From assembly GCA_963921825.1 (NCBI GenBank), contig OY997590.1, positions 56,038,012 through 56,102,011 of the forward strand: DNA of 64,000 nt, written 5' to 3'. Every line of letters begins with the position of its first letter. The stretch's first letter is position 1. The DNA is from Erodium maritimum (lineage: Eukaryota; Streptophyta; Magnoliopsida; Geraniales; Geraniaceae). Both the position numbers and the translations under genes were made by a program. The notes under the pieces were generated by a model. It saw only the letters and a program-made list of their open reading frames with translations. It was not told the origin of the DNA and did not search any database. Shown piece by piece: positions 46,308-56,957 of this stretch.

Positions 46308-46501
46308 GTATGTCTATTTAATTTGAATTGAATAGCATGCTGTTACGTCATATAAAGATAAGATAGATGGTATGCGATAGAGTAGAATGCCACTCATGGG
46401 AATAGTTGAATACTTTCGTTAAAAGCAACCCCATATATGTAGATTCTTCGCTTTTATAAAATGTATGATTCAAGTATTTAATCTAAGATTTGACCTTGCA
46501 G
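46308..46501 (+). other. Predicted 3' untranslated intron of the SPL6-like gene
   Basis: ACCAG|GTATGT donor 11 bases after the stop codon and TTGACCTTGCAG acceptor. The short distance from the stop should avoid nonsense-mediated decay. Transcript evidence is lacking. Confidence 0.55.
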
Positions 46502-46821
46502 TGTCAGACAAAGCTCCTTGGAAAGATGATTCTGTGCATATAACACTATCCCATTCAGACAATATCACTGTTGAATATTAACAGTCATATGTTCCTGTTG
46601 GTAACAGGTTACAGGGAAGAGAGTTGAAGAGATGTGTTCCTGACTTCATTGCTGGGCTTCAAAGATCTCAGCATGTGAGAAAATAAGAAGCTCCAAATAG
46701 AGTTTGCAGTGGCATTTCTTTCTTTTTTTTCTTCTTTCCTGGAAGGCGAATAACAACACCCAAGAAAAGAATCGAAAAGACCAGTTAGGATTTGTAACTA
46801 ACAGAAATAGTAAGTTCTGCT

Positions 46822-46824
<3 letters not shown>

Positions 46825-46873
<49 letters not shown>
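46825..46873. repeat. TA microsatellite
   Basis: About 24 TA units just past the SPL6-like gene. The matching place in the downstream duplicate copy (47710-47718) has only a few units. Confidence 0.95.
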
Positions 46874-46875
<2 letters not shown>

Positions 46876-46914
46876 CTTAATATAACTACGGCCCCTTTCT
46901 CTGCAAATATGATA

Positions 46915-47276
46915 AGGATAATTGTGCAAAACTACCCTAAAGTTCCGTTCTACAAACGAGTTGATGCACAAAGTTTTGTCCACGCTTTGTGGGTGCACTA
47001 AAGTTTTGTCCACACTTTGTGGGTGCACTAAAGTTTTGTCCACGCTTTGTGGGTGCATAAAGTTTTGCCCATGCTTTTGTGCGTGCGTTTAAATTTTGTC
47101 CACGCTTTGTGGGTGCATTGAAGTTTTGTCCACGCTTCTATTCAATCCGGGAAGCACTGCCCAGATCATCATTCTGAACATCCCTATTACGTCAAAACTA
47201 AAAAAGTTGTGGACAAAAATTCAGAATAGCCTCACAGTGTGGACGAAACTTTAGGGTAGTTTTGGAAAATTATCCC
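46915..47276 (+). mobile_element. MITE copy 1 (Mutator-like, 9-bp target duplication)
   Basis: 362 bp with ends AGGATAATTGTGCAAAACTACCCT and the inverse closing ...TTATCCC. Flanks AATATGATA (46906-46914) and AATATGTTG (47277-47285) match at 7 of 9 positions. It holds about five tandem units of about 28 bp built on TTTTGTCCACGCTTTGTGGG. No coding capacity. Confidence 0.82.
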
Positions 47277-47338
47277 AATATGTTGTTGATCAAGAAATTC
47301 CCATTGTCCACCCGATTGTAGGATTTGTAACTAATAAA

Positions 47339-47680
47339 GGGATAATTGTCCAAAACTACCCTAAAGTTTCGTCCACAAACAAGTTGATGCAAAAAATTTC
47401 GTCCACGCTGTGTGGCTACCCTGAAGTTTTGTCCACGATTTTTTTAGTTTTGACGTAATAGGGATGTTCAGAATGATGGTTTGGGGCCTCTAGGTAGTGC
47501 TTCCCAGATTGAATAGAAGCGTGGACAAAACTTCAATGCACCCACAAAAGCGTGGGCAAAACTTCAATGCACCCACAAAAGCGTGGACAAAACTTCGAGA
47601 TAGCCACATAGCGTGGACAAAACTTTGTGCATCAATTCATTTGTGGACGAAACTTTAGGGTAGTTTTGGACAATTATCCC
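47339..47680 (-). mobile_element. MITE copy 2, inverted relative to copy 1
   Basis: 342 bp with ends GGGATAATTGTCCAAAACTA and the inverse, flanked by ACTAATAAA (47330-47338) and ACTAGTAAA (47681-47689), 8 of 9 matching. The GTGGACAAAACTT units lie at its right end, so its orientation is opposite to copy 1. Confidence 0.88.
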
Positions 47681-47783
47681 ACTAGTAAAAATAGTAAGTT
47701 CTGTTGTTTATATATATCCCTTAATATAATTACTGCCCCTTTTCTCTGCAAATATGTTATGTTGATCAAGAAATTCCCATTGT

Positions 47784-47995
47784 CATTTGAGTTAGTTTGA
47801 TGGTGAAGAGTTCTTCAAGGTTTTTTCCTCTTGAGGTAACATGTTCGAATACCAGTAGTTACGTTTGGGAACATATGTGGGTAGTGAGTTACTTGAGGTA
47901 ATAGGTTCGAATACCAGTAGATACACTTGCTTGGAAACACATGTGGGTAGCGAGTTAGAGTTGGATGTCCTGTTCTTCTCTCCTATCAACCACTA
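47784..47995 (+). repeat. SINE-like or tRNA-derived repeat with internal duplication
   Basis: TAGTTTGATGG (47784-47800) resembles an RNA polymerase III A box and ATGTTCGAATACC or GGTTCGAATACC a B box. The second half is a duplicate of about 65 bp starting CTTGAGGTAA, giving two B-box-like motifs. No A-rich or T-rich end was confirmed. Confidence 0.4.
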
Positions 47996-48135
47996 AGTGT
48001 TGAAACTATTATACTTTTTTCAACATTATACAATTGTAGTCAACGAGATAAGTTGGCTTGCACTACAACCTTTCCCTAGATATAAAGAAGGAGATGGAAA
48101 TTGAGGATTGCCACGCCTTTGGCATCTCTGAGCTC

Positions 48136-49200
48136 AGAGCATCTACAGTGCATAAGCAGAGAGACGTTGGCAGAGAAGATTAAAAAATATTTTTGGGTCT
48201 CATCGTCGGCGCACTGCTACCCAATAGTCCATGGACCTGCAATGCTAAAATTTTAGTTGACTTTTAAATAACGGATTTAAATAAGATTAAGTAACGGATA
48301 ACCACCGACAACCAAACCGATGAAATACGACGGAAACAAAAATTCGGAACGACAAGGAAACAGACAATTAATTATAATTGATGCATTGAACGAATGAAAG
48401 GACTATAATTCATTAATGAATTTTATTTTTTGGGAAACACACAAATAATCCAGAAGGAGGAAAACCCGAGCGTCATTGCTGCATCAAATGGCGCAACATC
48501 GCAAGGGTCGCATAATGGGCCTCAAGTTCGGGGGATCATGGCCGACGTGTCCTTTGCACCCTCTTGCACCCACCGATCAAATGTCATGAGTTTGAACTTC
48601 ATTTCGCTTGATTCATTCATGGCTACATGGGTTGCCTCAACACGCTCGACAAGCTCCTTCTTGCATGATGCTTGGCCTTTACCTTTGAGCTTCGCAACTC
48701 TACCAGCCTTTTGACCCATAGGTTGTTTGTACCCTAGGCTTTCGCTCATCGCCGTGTTTTGCTCCTTTTCTTCCCCGGGCGTATCTTCTCGAGTGCGCTT
48801 ACTCGAGTCGCTCGATGGTTCAAAGGACGTTGCCGATATGCCTTCTCCTTCACCCTCCTCTATCTCTACGCCAAATTTTTTGGTGTTCCACTTGTGATCG
48901 CCTCGAACGAGTCTCCACCAACGTTTTCACACAAATGGGTAGCCTTCAATTTTCGCATACATCTCCTCGGCCAACGACGTGATTTCGTCATCGGACCGGC
49001 CGTTCTTGTGGTCCTTCGTAATCCGTACGTAGTACCCTTGGAACTTCGTCACTTTAGGATTGACTTGGGCCCATTGGTCCTTGCACTGCTTCAAGATCCT
49101 CGTAGGATCATCCGGTCCACGCATAGAAGCTACATCTTCTGCGATTTTCCTACAATACTTGAAGTTCATGATCTCATTCCCCTAAATTGAATCATAGGAA
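48136..49200 (-). pseudogene. Harbinger accessory (NAM-associated type) gene remnant
   Basis: The minus-strand frame at 48927-49169 reads KQCKDQWAQVNPKVTKFQGYYVRI and GRSDDEITSLAEEMYAKIEG. The frame at 48522-48749 reads YKQPMGQKAGRVAKLKGKGQAS followed by a helical stretch. Both are typical of the Myb-like accessory protein of plant PIF/Harbinger elements (NAM-associated C-terminal region). A frameshift separates them. GAGCATCTACAGTGC at 48137-48151 resembles a Harbinger end; the other end was not found. Host-domesticated relatives exist, but this copy is broken. Confidence 0.75.
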
Positions 49201-49385
49201 TTCGCCATCTTAGCGCGAACAAGACGCTCATCCTCATCGACGCTCCATCTTAGCGCAAACAATATGCTTATGCTGTGAGATTTACAGAGATGTAGTACTA
49301 AAATATTTTTTTCATATTTTTAACGGGGAATATATTTGTCACCCTCATGATTTATCCAATTTCTACAAATTACTATTCAAAATAA

Positions 49386-50160
49386 TTTTTTTTTTTTCTG
49401 AGAAAAATAGTGCAATTGGATTAATTTAGATTTCAACTACATCTGAGTGTATTAGGGATAAATCATTGACCACGAAGAACAGACAAAGCCCACAAGTGTT
49501 CGTTATTCTCTTCATAATAGAATGTCTAAGACGGTCTTTAAAAGATCCATCAGGGCCAACTAAAAGTAAAGGGTACTGAAAAATACTACTCAAGGTGTGG
49601 TCAAAGTGTCGCTTAGCCTCCCAGGGAGGGCTCCTTTCGTCTGGTTGTAAACCAAACCTATGTTCATCAGTAGTGAAGGAAGGGCTAACTTGTCTCAAGG
49701 ATCCCTTCCAGCAATCATCCCTGAAGCTTTTGGTTGAGACCCACTCGATTAACCAGATCCATAATCGAGAGAGGCGTCGAGGAGGGTGCGGTGGTGGAGG
49801 CCAGGGAGGAGGACGCGCCGATGGTGGTTCCATAGACGGAGGTGGCGGCTTCAGAGACGCCAACGGCTTCAGAGACGGCTTTGAGGTCAATTGACACTGA
49901 GGTGAGCCAAATAACAATCATCGGGGTTGTAGAGGGGGGACCGAACAAGGTCGGGAGATTCTTCGTTGGTGGCGAGAGGGAGCCAACATCGCGGTAGCTA
50001 GAAGCGGCTCGAAATGGAGAGCCCTAGCAGAAAAACCCATCACAGGACCCATAAGGGAGATGCGGGGGAGAGGATATATGAAAGAGAGAAGTATAACCAT
50101 AGCATAGACTATGGAAAAAACCATGACTTTTTCTCTTAGGGTGGTAGAGAGCTCTAGAGA
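49386..50160 (-). mobile_element. Unidentified retroposed sequence
   Basis: A run of 12 T (49386-49397) on the plus strand would be the poly-A tail of a minus-strand insertion. Upstream on the minus strand are overlapping Pro/Ser-rich frames (49426-49917, 49715-49948) and an initial frame at 49918-50124, none with a recognised domain. It may be a LINE ORF1 piece or a processed pseudogene; the source is unknown. Confidence 0.35.
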
Positions 50161-51390
50161 AGGCTATGTTTTTCTAAACAATTTTGTATGTTAATCAAAA
50201 TAATATACTTTCTTTTCACACATCACTATTTTAAATTAATTTTTACAACCATTTTCCCCAACTCTGCCTACAAACCATGTTAAACTTTTGAAATGAAGGA
50301 TCGAACTACTTTTCATGTACAATGCGGAATAAAATCGTTCGATCTATTGCATCTAAATCAACGATAACATTATAAGATTACTTACACATTTCAGTTGCTC
50401 AATTCAACTACGCTGCTCAACCTACTCCTATTGATAATTCCCTATTCCACTAAATCAAGTCCAGACCAAATCCGAATATAGCTCCGAAAATATGAAGTCT
50501 CTATTATATCCACACCGAGTGATGTTCTGATGCTTTCAACCTTTAAGATAGCCATAAAAGAAGAACAATTCTTTTATATTTTTGGGAGGGAAGAAAAAGA
50601 GGCTAGAGAGAATTAGATGAACCCTAATTTGCTCTTAATATAATGTTAAATATATTGAGTTCACGACTCAATTGGGCTTGAAATCCCACTAGGGTTAGGG
50701 AAAACCCCAACATGAAACGTCCTTTAAATACTATTCATCGTGATCTTTTAACCGAACAAAAGTTCACCTTGGCGCTTAATATTTAGATGACTAGAAATTT
50801 TAACTTCTTAATTTGACTTCAATCTAAACACTTAAGTTACGTCGAGTGTTATGTCAAGACAAATCAAGATCTGATTTTAGGATAAAAACCATAACTAAAA
50901 ACCGGGATTTACGTTTCAAAAGCATTACATTTTTTAGCATATTAGCGGTTCAACTTTATTATGAATAAGGTATGAAATTACACAAATAATGGTTAGGCAT
51001 ATTCTTAGATCTCGTAAGATCCGAGACACTGACCCTAAAACAACGACAGCTGTTTTTCATCGCAGCGTTGAGATGTAATGAAACACATAAGAACGACATA
51101 CAAAATGTGACTATTCAATGTGAATACGCAGGGGATGCTCCCCTATTCAGTGGATGGTACGCATTTAGTATGTCTTCTGCCTCAACTCATATGAATATGA
51201 GGAGTACTCTAGGAGACGGAGGGGTAGGATCAAAGAGCGGGCCGTTGCTCCTCATCGGCGTCTCACGATCATCAAATCTCATGTCTGGCGCTCCTAGGCT
51301 CTGTCTCGTTGATGCTGATTCCCAAACTGTAGTATACTTATGGCCTCTATTGCTACATTGATATTTGCTACTTTTGAGTCAAGTCAGAGA
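50161..51390. other. Unassigned AT-rich intergenic sequence
   Basis: No gene, repeat boundary or RNA is recognised. The open frame at 51068-51361 shows no domain and lies just before a Copia LTR. Confidence 0.5.
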
Positions 51391-52359
51391 TGTTAACAAA
51401 GATGTCAATTGACATTACGATGAAACCGGAGTAGAGCTAATAGAAGATGTCAACACAGAATGTCAGTGACATTAGTTGACGTACGAAATTATCTGAATAT
51501 ATCCAGAATGCGTCCACATTCATCCGGTAAAGATAAGTTTCCTTTTTGTATAGATACTCTTTATATTATAGATCTACTTGCATTAGGAAACAAGTTTATT
51601 GACTTTCCTACACCAGAAGATATAGAAGATACACATGCAAATTTGCATGGATAAAGATTGGAAAGTCTTGCTGAACAAGGAAAGAAGAGATTCAGCGTTG
51701 CTGAACAGAAGAAGTAGAGATTCAACTCAAGCGTGACTCTGAAGTCACAAAACCCTAGGAGGCGCAGTGTGGGAAGTAAGCCAGTACTATATATACTATG
51801 GAGACTTCACAAACTAGGGTTGATCGCACCATTTGAATATCTGTCGATCGCTTTGGTCAAGAAGAAGACATTTTTTTGTGCAGCTTACTTGCTTTCCTAA
51901 ATTCAATGGTCTCAAGCATGTAAGACTAGCGTGTTGAGGAATTGGATGAAGGAAAGCAAAGTAAATGCATGAGTGCTCATTCTACATATCGTAATGGATC
52001 AAGCATTGGAGCTATATACTTGTGATCGAAGAATCACAACCCGTGATTGAAGACGAAGAGGAATTCGAGACTGCAGGTACTCAAAGAGTGGAACTGAGAG
52101 GGGATCTCAAGGTCAGGGGGAGTCTCTGATTTAGGTTTGTCACTGTGTAACCATAGCATAGGTTCGGTATGGTTGATCTGAGGAACTTTTATGTTGATGT
52201 TTACTATATAGTGAAAATCTTTTCACTCACAAAGTGCCCTCAGATGTATGTATGTTGTACCGAACTGGGTAACAAATTTCTTGTCTTCATGTGTTTGCTT
52301 GTGTTATTATGTCCTTCATTAATATTGCTGAACTGAGATGTCAGATAATAAGTTTTAAC
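51391..52359 (+). mobile_element. 5' LTR of a SIRE-type Copia element
   Basis: 969 bp starting TGTTAAC and ending GTTTTAACA, followed after about 50 bp by TTAGTATCAGAG (52409-52420), a decayed Met-tRNA primer site (expected TGGTATCAGAGC). CTATATATAC near 51790 may be the TATA box. The gag downstream supports the assignment. No 3' LTR was found. Confidence 0.7.
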
Positions 52360-52459
52360 ACCCAAAGTGACATCTCATCAAATAGTTGCATATAATTAGA
52401 TTTACTATTAGTATCAGAGTAGGTCACCCAATCTAAGAGGTGTGACCTAGTAGGGAAAT

Positions 52460-53780
52460 AATTCCGAAAGTGCGAAATGGAAAGCTCTAGAGGATGAGGC
52501 TCAGTCATTCGTCCACTTATGATGGATGTAACAAATTATGACTACTAGAAAGCCAGAATGAGTACATTTCTGAAATCTCTAGACAACTAAACTTGGAAGT
52601 CTATGGTCCATGGCTTGACACCTCTATTGGCATCTGCAGAGGAAGGGAAGGTAGTTGTACCTAAACCAGAGAGGGACTGGAGCTCTACAGAAGATGAAGC
52701 AACACTAGGAAATTTACGTGCACTCAATGGAATCTGTAATGGTGTTGACCAAAATGCCTTTAATTTAACCAACACTTGCACACCTCTACAAAGGATGCCT
52801 AGGAGATACTTGCTATTGACTATGAAGGAAGGGCACTGAAAAGCACTACACAAAAACTCAATGATAAAATATGCACTTATCCTAAAAAATGGAATGCTCA
52901 TAAAGATGTTTTTTCATGATGGGATTAACATCCCACATCATAAAGGATCGAATCTGTTAGAGATGGATGCTGATCAATCAGAAAAGGAAAGGGATTCAAA
53001 GCTTCTTTGTCTGATGAAGATGGTGAACAAAATGATGTTGAACATGTATCTAATCATCCCACGTTAACCACTAACATTAATTCTATTGAAATAGGTAAAG
53101 CTATTAATGGAAGTCTCTCTCCGAAATCATTATCGGATGATATATATGAATAATACATGTTCACTAAATGGGGAGAAGGATCAGAGGTTCTGGAGGAACA
53201 CAACAATCAAATAAAGACTCTAACTGAAGAAAAAGCTATGTTGCTAGAAACAATTGATTTCCTCAAAGAAGAGGTGAGCAGACTGAATAGGGAAATTCCC
53301 TGTATCACCAAGTCAATCAGGATGTTAAATTCAAGCACATACACATTGCATAACATTCTGTCTATAGGAATATTTTCTAAGAATATGAATGGACTGGGAT
53401 ACAATGATGAAGCCTCAACTTCCCAAACAGTTTTTGTTCCTAAACAGAAAGTATATCAACCCAAGACTACTAGAAAGGAGAAAGAAAATCTTACTTCATC
53501 AATCCCCAAGATGCCCAAAACTCAACAGACTTATGACCAGCATTTGAGCAGACATCATGAACGACATTTCACTAGACATCCTATAATACACCCTACAAAG
53601 TACTCTGACCGACAATGTCATCTACATGGTTCTAATATGCATTGTAAATCTGCCTTTACAGGAAAGGATAATAGAGCTTCAAGGAAATGTCAATATTGTT
53701 GCAGGAAAGGTAATATAAGACCCTACTGCTATCAACTCCATGGAATGTCTAAAATTCAACAAATGCGCCTCAACCAGATC
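52460..53780 (+). pseudogene. SIRE-type Copia gag remnant
   Basis: Interrupted plus-strand frames read MDVTNYDY, KARMSTFLKSLDN, WSSTEDEATLGNLRALNGICNGVDQNAF. After several frame breaks comes a coiled-coil stretch (QIKTLTEEKAMLLETIDFLKEEVSRL, 53200-53290) and a zinc knuckle KCQYCCRKGNIRPYCYQLHG (53685-53750). The order NxxYW region, coiled coil, then CxxC...C knuckle with RPYCYQLHG is characteristic of the SIRE/Maximus group. Many stops; it cannot be expressed as Gag. Confidence 0.82.
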
Positions 53781-55610
53781 TAGAAGGATGCAAGGCAGAA
53801 AAGATTTTACAAGGGTAAACATTCTATGAATCAGAGTTGGAAAGTCAAAGATGGACACTCTCATGTCAACCTAAAGTAGGAATGGAGAGTGAAAAGTAAC
53901 AATTACCGTACCAATGTTGCAAACACCACTCCTGCTGAATCTAATGAACATGTGTGGTACTTTGACAGTAGAGCTCCACGAAACACAACTTGAAATTATG
54001 AACGCCTGACAAAAGGAGATGAAGTTGAACCAAGGCATCAACAGTTCAGTCATGTAAACATAAGAAAGCCTGATGAGTTCCACAACCACAAAATGTTGAA
54101 CATAAGCAAAAATGTTAGACAGGGTGTCACATGTACAAATGACATAGACGATGCATGTCCATAAGTCAAAGTGCTTATCAAGACAAAGACAAATGAACGT
54201 GATATTCTCACAAGAAATAGAAGTCATTTTGTAACTCAAGCTAACACTCATATAAAGAAAATATATTGTAGAGAAGTCCATGCTGATCAACCTAAAGGGT
54301 ACAATAATCCTCCCTTGCCTCACCAGATCTATAGAGTTGATTAAGACAAGTATGATAGGCTGTCTCAATATCTTAAAAAGAGGAATCATGATCAAAGGAA
54401 AAGTGACAAAACTCAGTTTACTAAGAATGAAGGTGCTTTAGTTAATTCTATTGAAAAGTATGTTGATATTACTACTAGTGAACAACCTACCTCTGAGCCT
54501 AGTAACATAAATAGTTCTACCATTGATGATATTCCTGCAACTACTACTTCTTGTACATCTATGCATGCAAAGAAAGTTGGTAGTTATGAGGCCGTGTTTG
54601 TAGAAAAAGAATCTAGACTTCATGATGAAATTGTTGAAAGGAAAGAATATTCTTATGATGTCAAGTCAAATATTCCTAAGGTTGTTCACCAAGAAGCCAC
54701 TAATGAAGGTGGTGAAGAGGTCACCCTAGTAGAGCCGAATTTTGTCAAACAGAACCAGAAAACGAAAAGGAGGGTGAAAAGTTTTGCATCCATCCTCAAG
54801 AGAGAGTTCAATAGACTCAAGTCAAAAGGAACTATTGAAGAAGATCTAGCTACTCCGTTAAGTAACCTAAAGAGAAAAGAATCCAGCAAAAATGAATCTA
54901 ATGCCTCTGCTATAAGGAGATCTTCCAAAGAAGCCATCCACCTTATGGATGAACCCTCTTCTAAAGGAAAAGTTGCTGAGGAAAATATTTCTTCATCAAA
55001 GTCAAAGGGAGAGAAGTTTGTCTCAATGAAGAGAACTCTAGAAGAAGTTTCCCAAAAGTGGTATTATGTTTGGAATGAGTCTGCAAGGTTCTGGAAGATG
55101 CTCAAATGATACAGACTGTTAGAGATATTGGTCCCTACTACCCTCAGCTAGTAAGAGAACTCATTGTTAATCTTGGTCCTAGCTTTGATAAACATGAGAA
55201 TCTAGATTTCTTAAAAGTTATGATTAGACAAAGTTATTAATGTGAATGAAGATGTCATCAATGCATATTTGAGAAAATACCTAGCAAAGGAACTTGACAA
55301 GCTCATCTACACTATAAGAAGCCTATGTTATTATCCTTCATTATGAAGATGTCATAATTAGTTGTTTGGGAGATCAAGGTAGATGTCATGAGATCTACTA
55401 AATGGACTAAGAAGGATAGTGACTAAAGGGATCCAGCATATTCACACTTAGACATCAAGAGTGTGCAAGCTATTTCCTGTTATAGAAGACTGGAGGAAGA
55501 TGCGGAAGAGTACCCTCTATTGCATGCAAGCAACTCAAGATGTCAAGAGCCATACATGAAAAAGTTAAGCCAAAGTCCTTCGCTTCAGGACCTGTTTATA
55601 TCTAAAGGTT
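53781..55610 (+). pseudogene. SIRE-type element, post-gag region with Lys-rich ORF
   Basis: Just after gag, VWYFDSRAP matches the protease start of SIRE pol (normally WYFDSGCS). Instead of integrase, a Lys/Ser/Glu-rich frame follows (about 54300-55109; longest open part 54561-55109, 182 codons). Next comes VRDIGPYYPQLVRELIVNLGPSF (55110-55190), which resembles the 'putative plant transposon protein' region found beside envelope-like ORFs of some Copia elements. Integrase, RT and RNase H are not seen, so the middle of the element has been lost. Confidence 0.55.
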
Positions 55611-56957
55611 ATGTGATATTCTCTCCTCTCTAATAAGACAATTAGCAGACATTGTCATAAAGACTCTAGAAGGTGCCTACCTTGTAAAGCTAAAGGTTCA
55701 TTTTTGGGAAAGTGCACGATGAAGCAATAAGAGGTTTGAATGTGCTAAAGATAGGGAAGGTATGTGAATTAAGATATTCTTATTTCCCTAACAAATCTGA
55801 GAAGCAGTGGTCAACCAGCATATCCTAGTCAGGATCGATTTAGTTATGTGGAGACACATATTCTCCTAAGTATGAACTATTCAAGAAGAGCTTGCTACCA
55901 AGCTACTAGGTGTCTTTCTTTCATGCTTTACGACATTATTCTGATACGAGGGATCATGAAGTGGAGGAGGAGAAGGCATGATATGCTGCTCCTAACCAAA
56001 GTTGCAGACATACTTATCAGAAAAAAAATACTCTGACATAAACAGGAGGATTAGAGGGATTCTCAGTCGGAAAGGTTCAAGTACTTTGGATCATACACTA
56101 CAGCGGCTCAAGCTTCATATGCATCTTAACACAGAAAGATAAGAGTGCTAGCTTAACTACCTCATGCCCCATTGACCAATGAGATGGTCCAATTGATCAG
56201 GGAAAGTATGTGAACTGGTTTTAATTAATATTTCACGTTCCCTAACAGTTTGTGTGTACACATTTCTTGTGAAGATAGGTACCTCAAATTTTACATCAAA
56301 AGGCCTCCAGAATGTGATATTGTATGTCAATCCTCTTGCCTAACCAGGGGCCACTTCTAGTTGGCATGAGGAATTTTCATGCCTCAACGGACACAACCAC
56401 AGTCCTGACTACCTGCCAACCCTAGAAGGGGACCATCAAATTCTGCCTTCCGGACACAAGAGTGAAGCCCCCCCTCCGGCCTAAAAGAAGATGGGTCTGG
56501 ACGCTCCAACCTCAGCCAATGACACAATCGTTGTGGAAATCATCAGGGCAAGGTCTTCCAAGAAGCCTCACCAGGGTCAATGAGCGCCCCAACCAACAAC
56601 GAGGTGTGTGTGGGGACGCACACCTCGCCCTGCGAAGATCGGTGCAAGTCCGATAATATGGTTAAATTATTTCTTGTTGTTCTCCATGGATGTCCGTTAT
56701 CTCCTCAAGTGCTCTCGATATTTTACCATAGGTATTTTAACAGTCGAGTCTAGAAATGATCATCATCGACGAGTTCCCGTCCACAACCACAAGCTTGGAG
56801 ATCGCCTCTCAACTACTTTCCTTGGTGTAGGTGATTATTTTGCAATAGGGTTAACGTCCGATACCTACAAGTTCGAACTATGTCTCGCCCTTTTCTATTT
56901 TATCACCTCAATGTATACATTTGTCTGATTTGTACGAATAATAAAATCTCGCTTTTA
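55611..56957. other. Unassigned decayed sequence
   Basis: Probably a mixture of degraded retroelement DNA. Two GAAGGTATGTGAA-like stretches (55758 and 56202) each precede a TTCCCTAACA motif. No gene is recognised. Confidence 0.4.

Larger units (their letters stand above)
46786..47785 (+). repeat. Tandem duplication of SPL6 downstream flank, each copy holding a MITE
   Basis: Copy 1 runs 46786-46914 and resumes at 47277-47310; copy 2 runs 47320-47338 and resumes at 47681-47782. Shared text includes AGGATTTGTAACTAA, AATAGTAAGTTCTG, TTTCTCTGCAAATATG and GATCAAGAAATTCCCATTG. Each copy lacks the insertion found in the other, so each supplies the other's empty site. Confidence 0.85.

Noticed and set aside
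46798..47058. Repetitive HPQSVDKTL peptide frame
   Set aside because: It is translation of the MITE's 28-bp tandem units and the TA repeat, not a protein.
46970..47140. Regularly spaced repeats resembling a CRISPR array
   Set aside because: The units are head-to-tail without unique spacers and lie inside a MITE in plant nuclear DNA.
47840..47860. Possible tRNA gene because of GTTCGAATACC
   Set aside because: No cloverleaf can be drawn around it; only SINE-like boxes are present.
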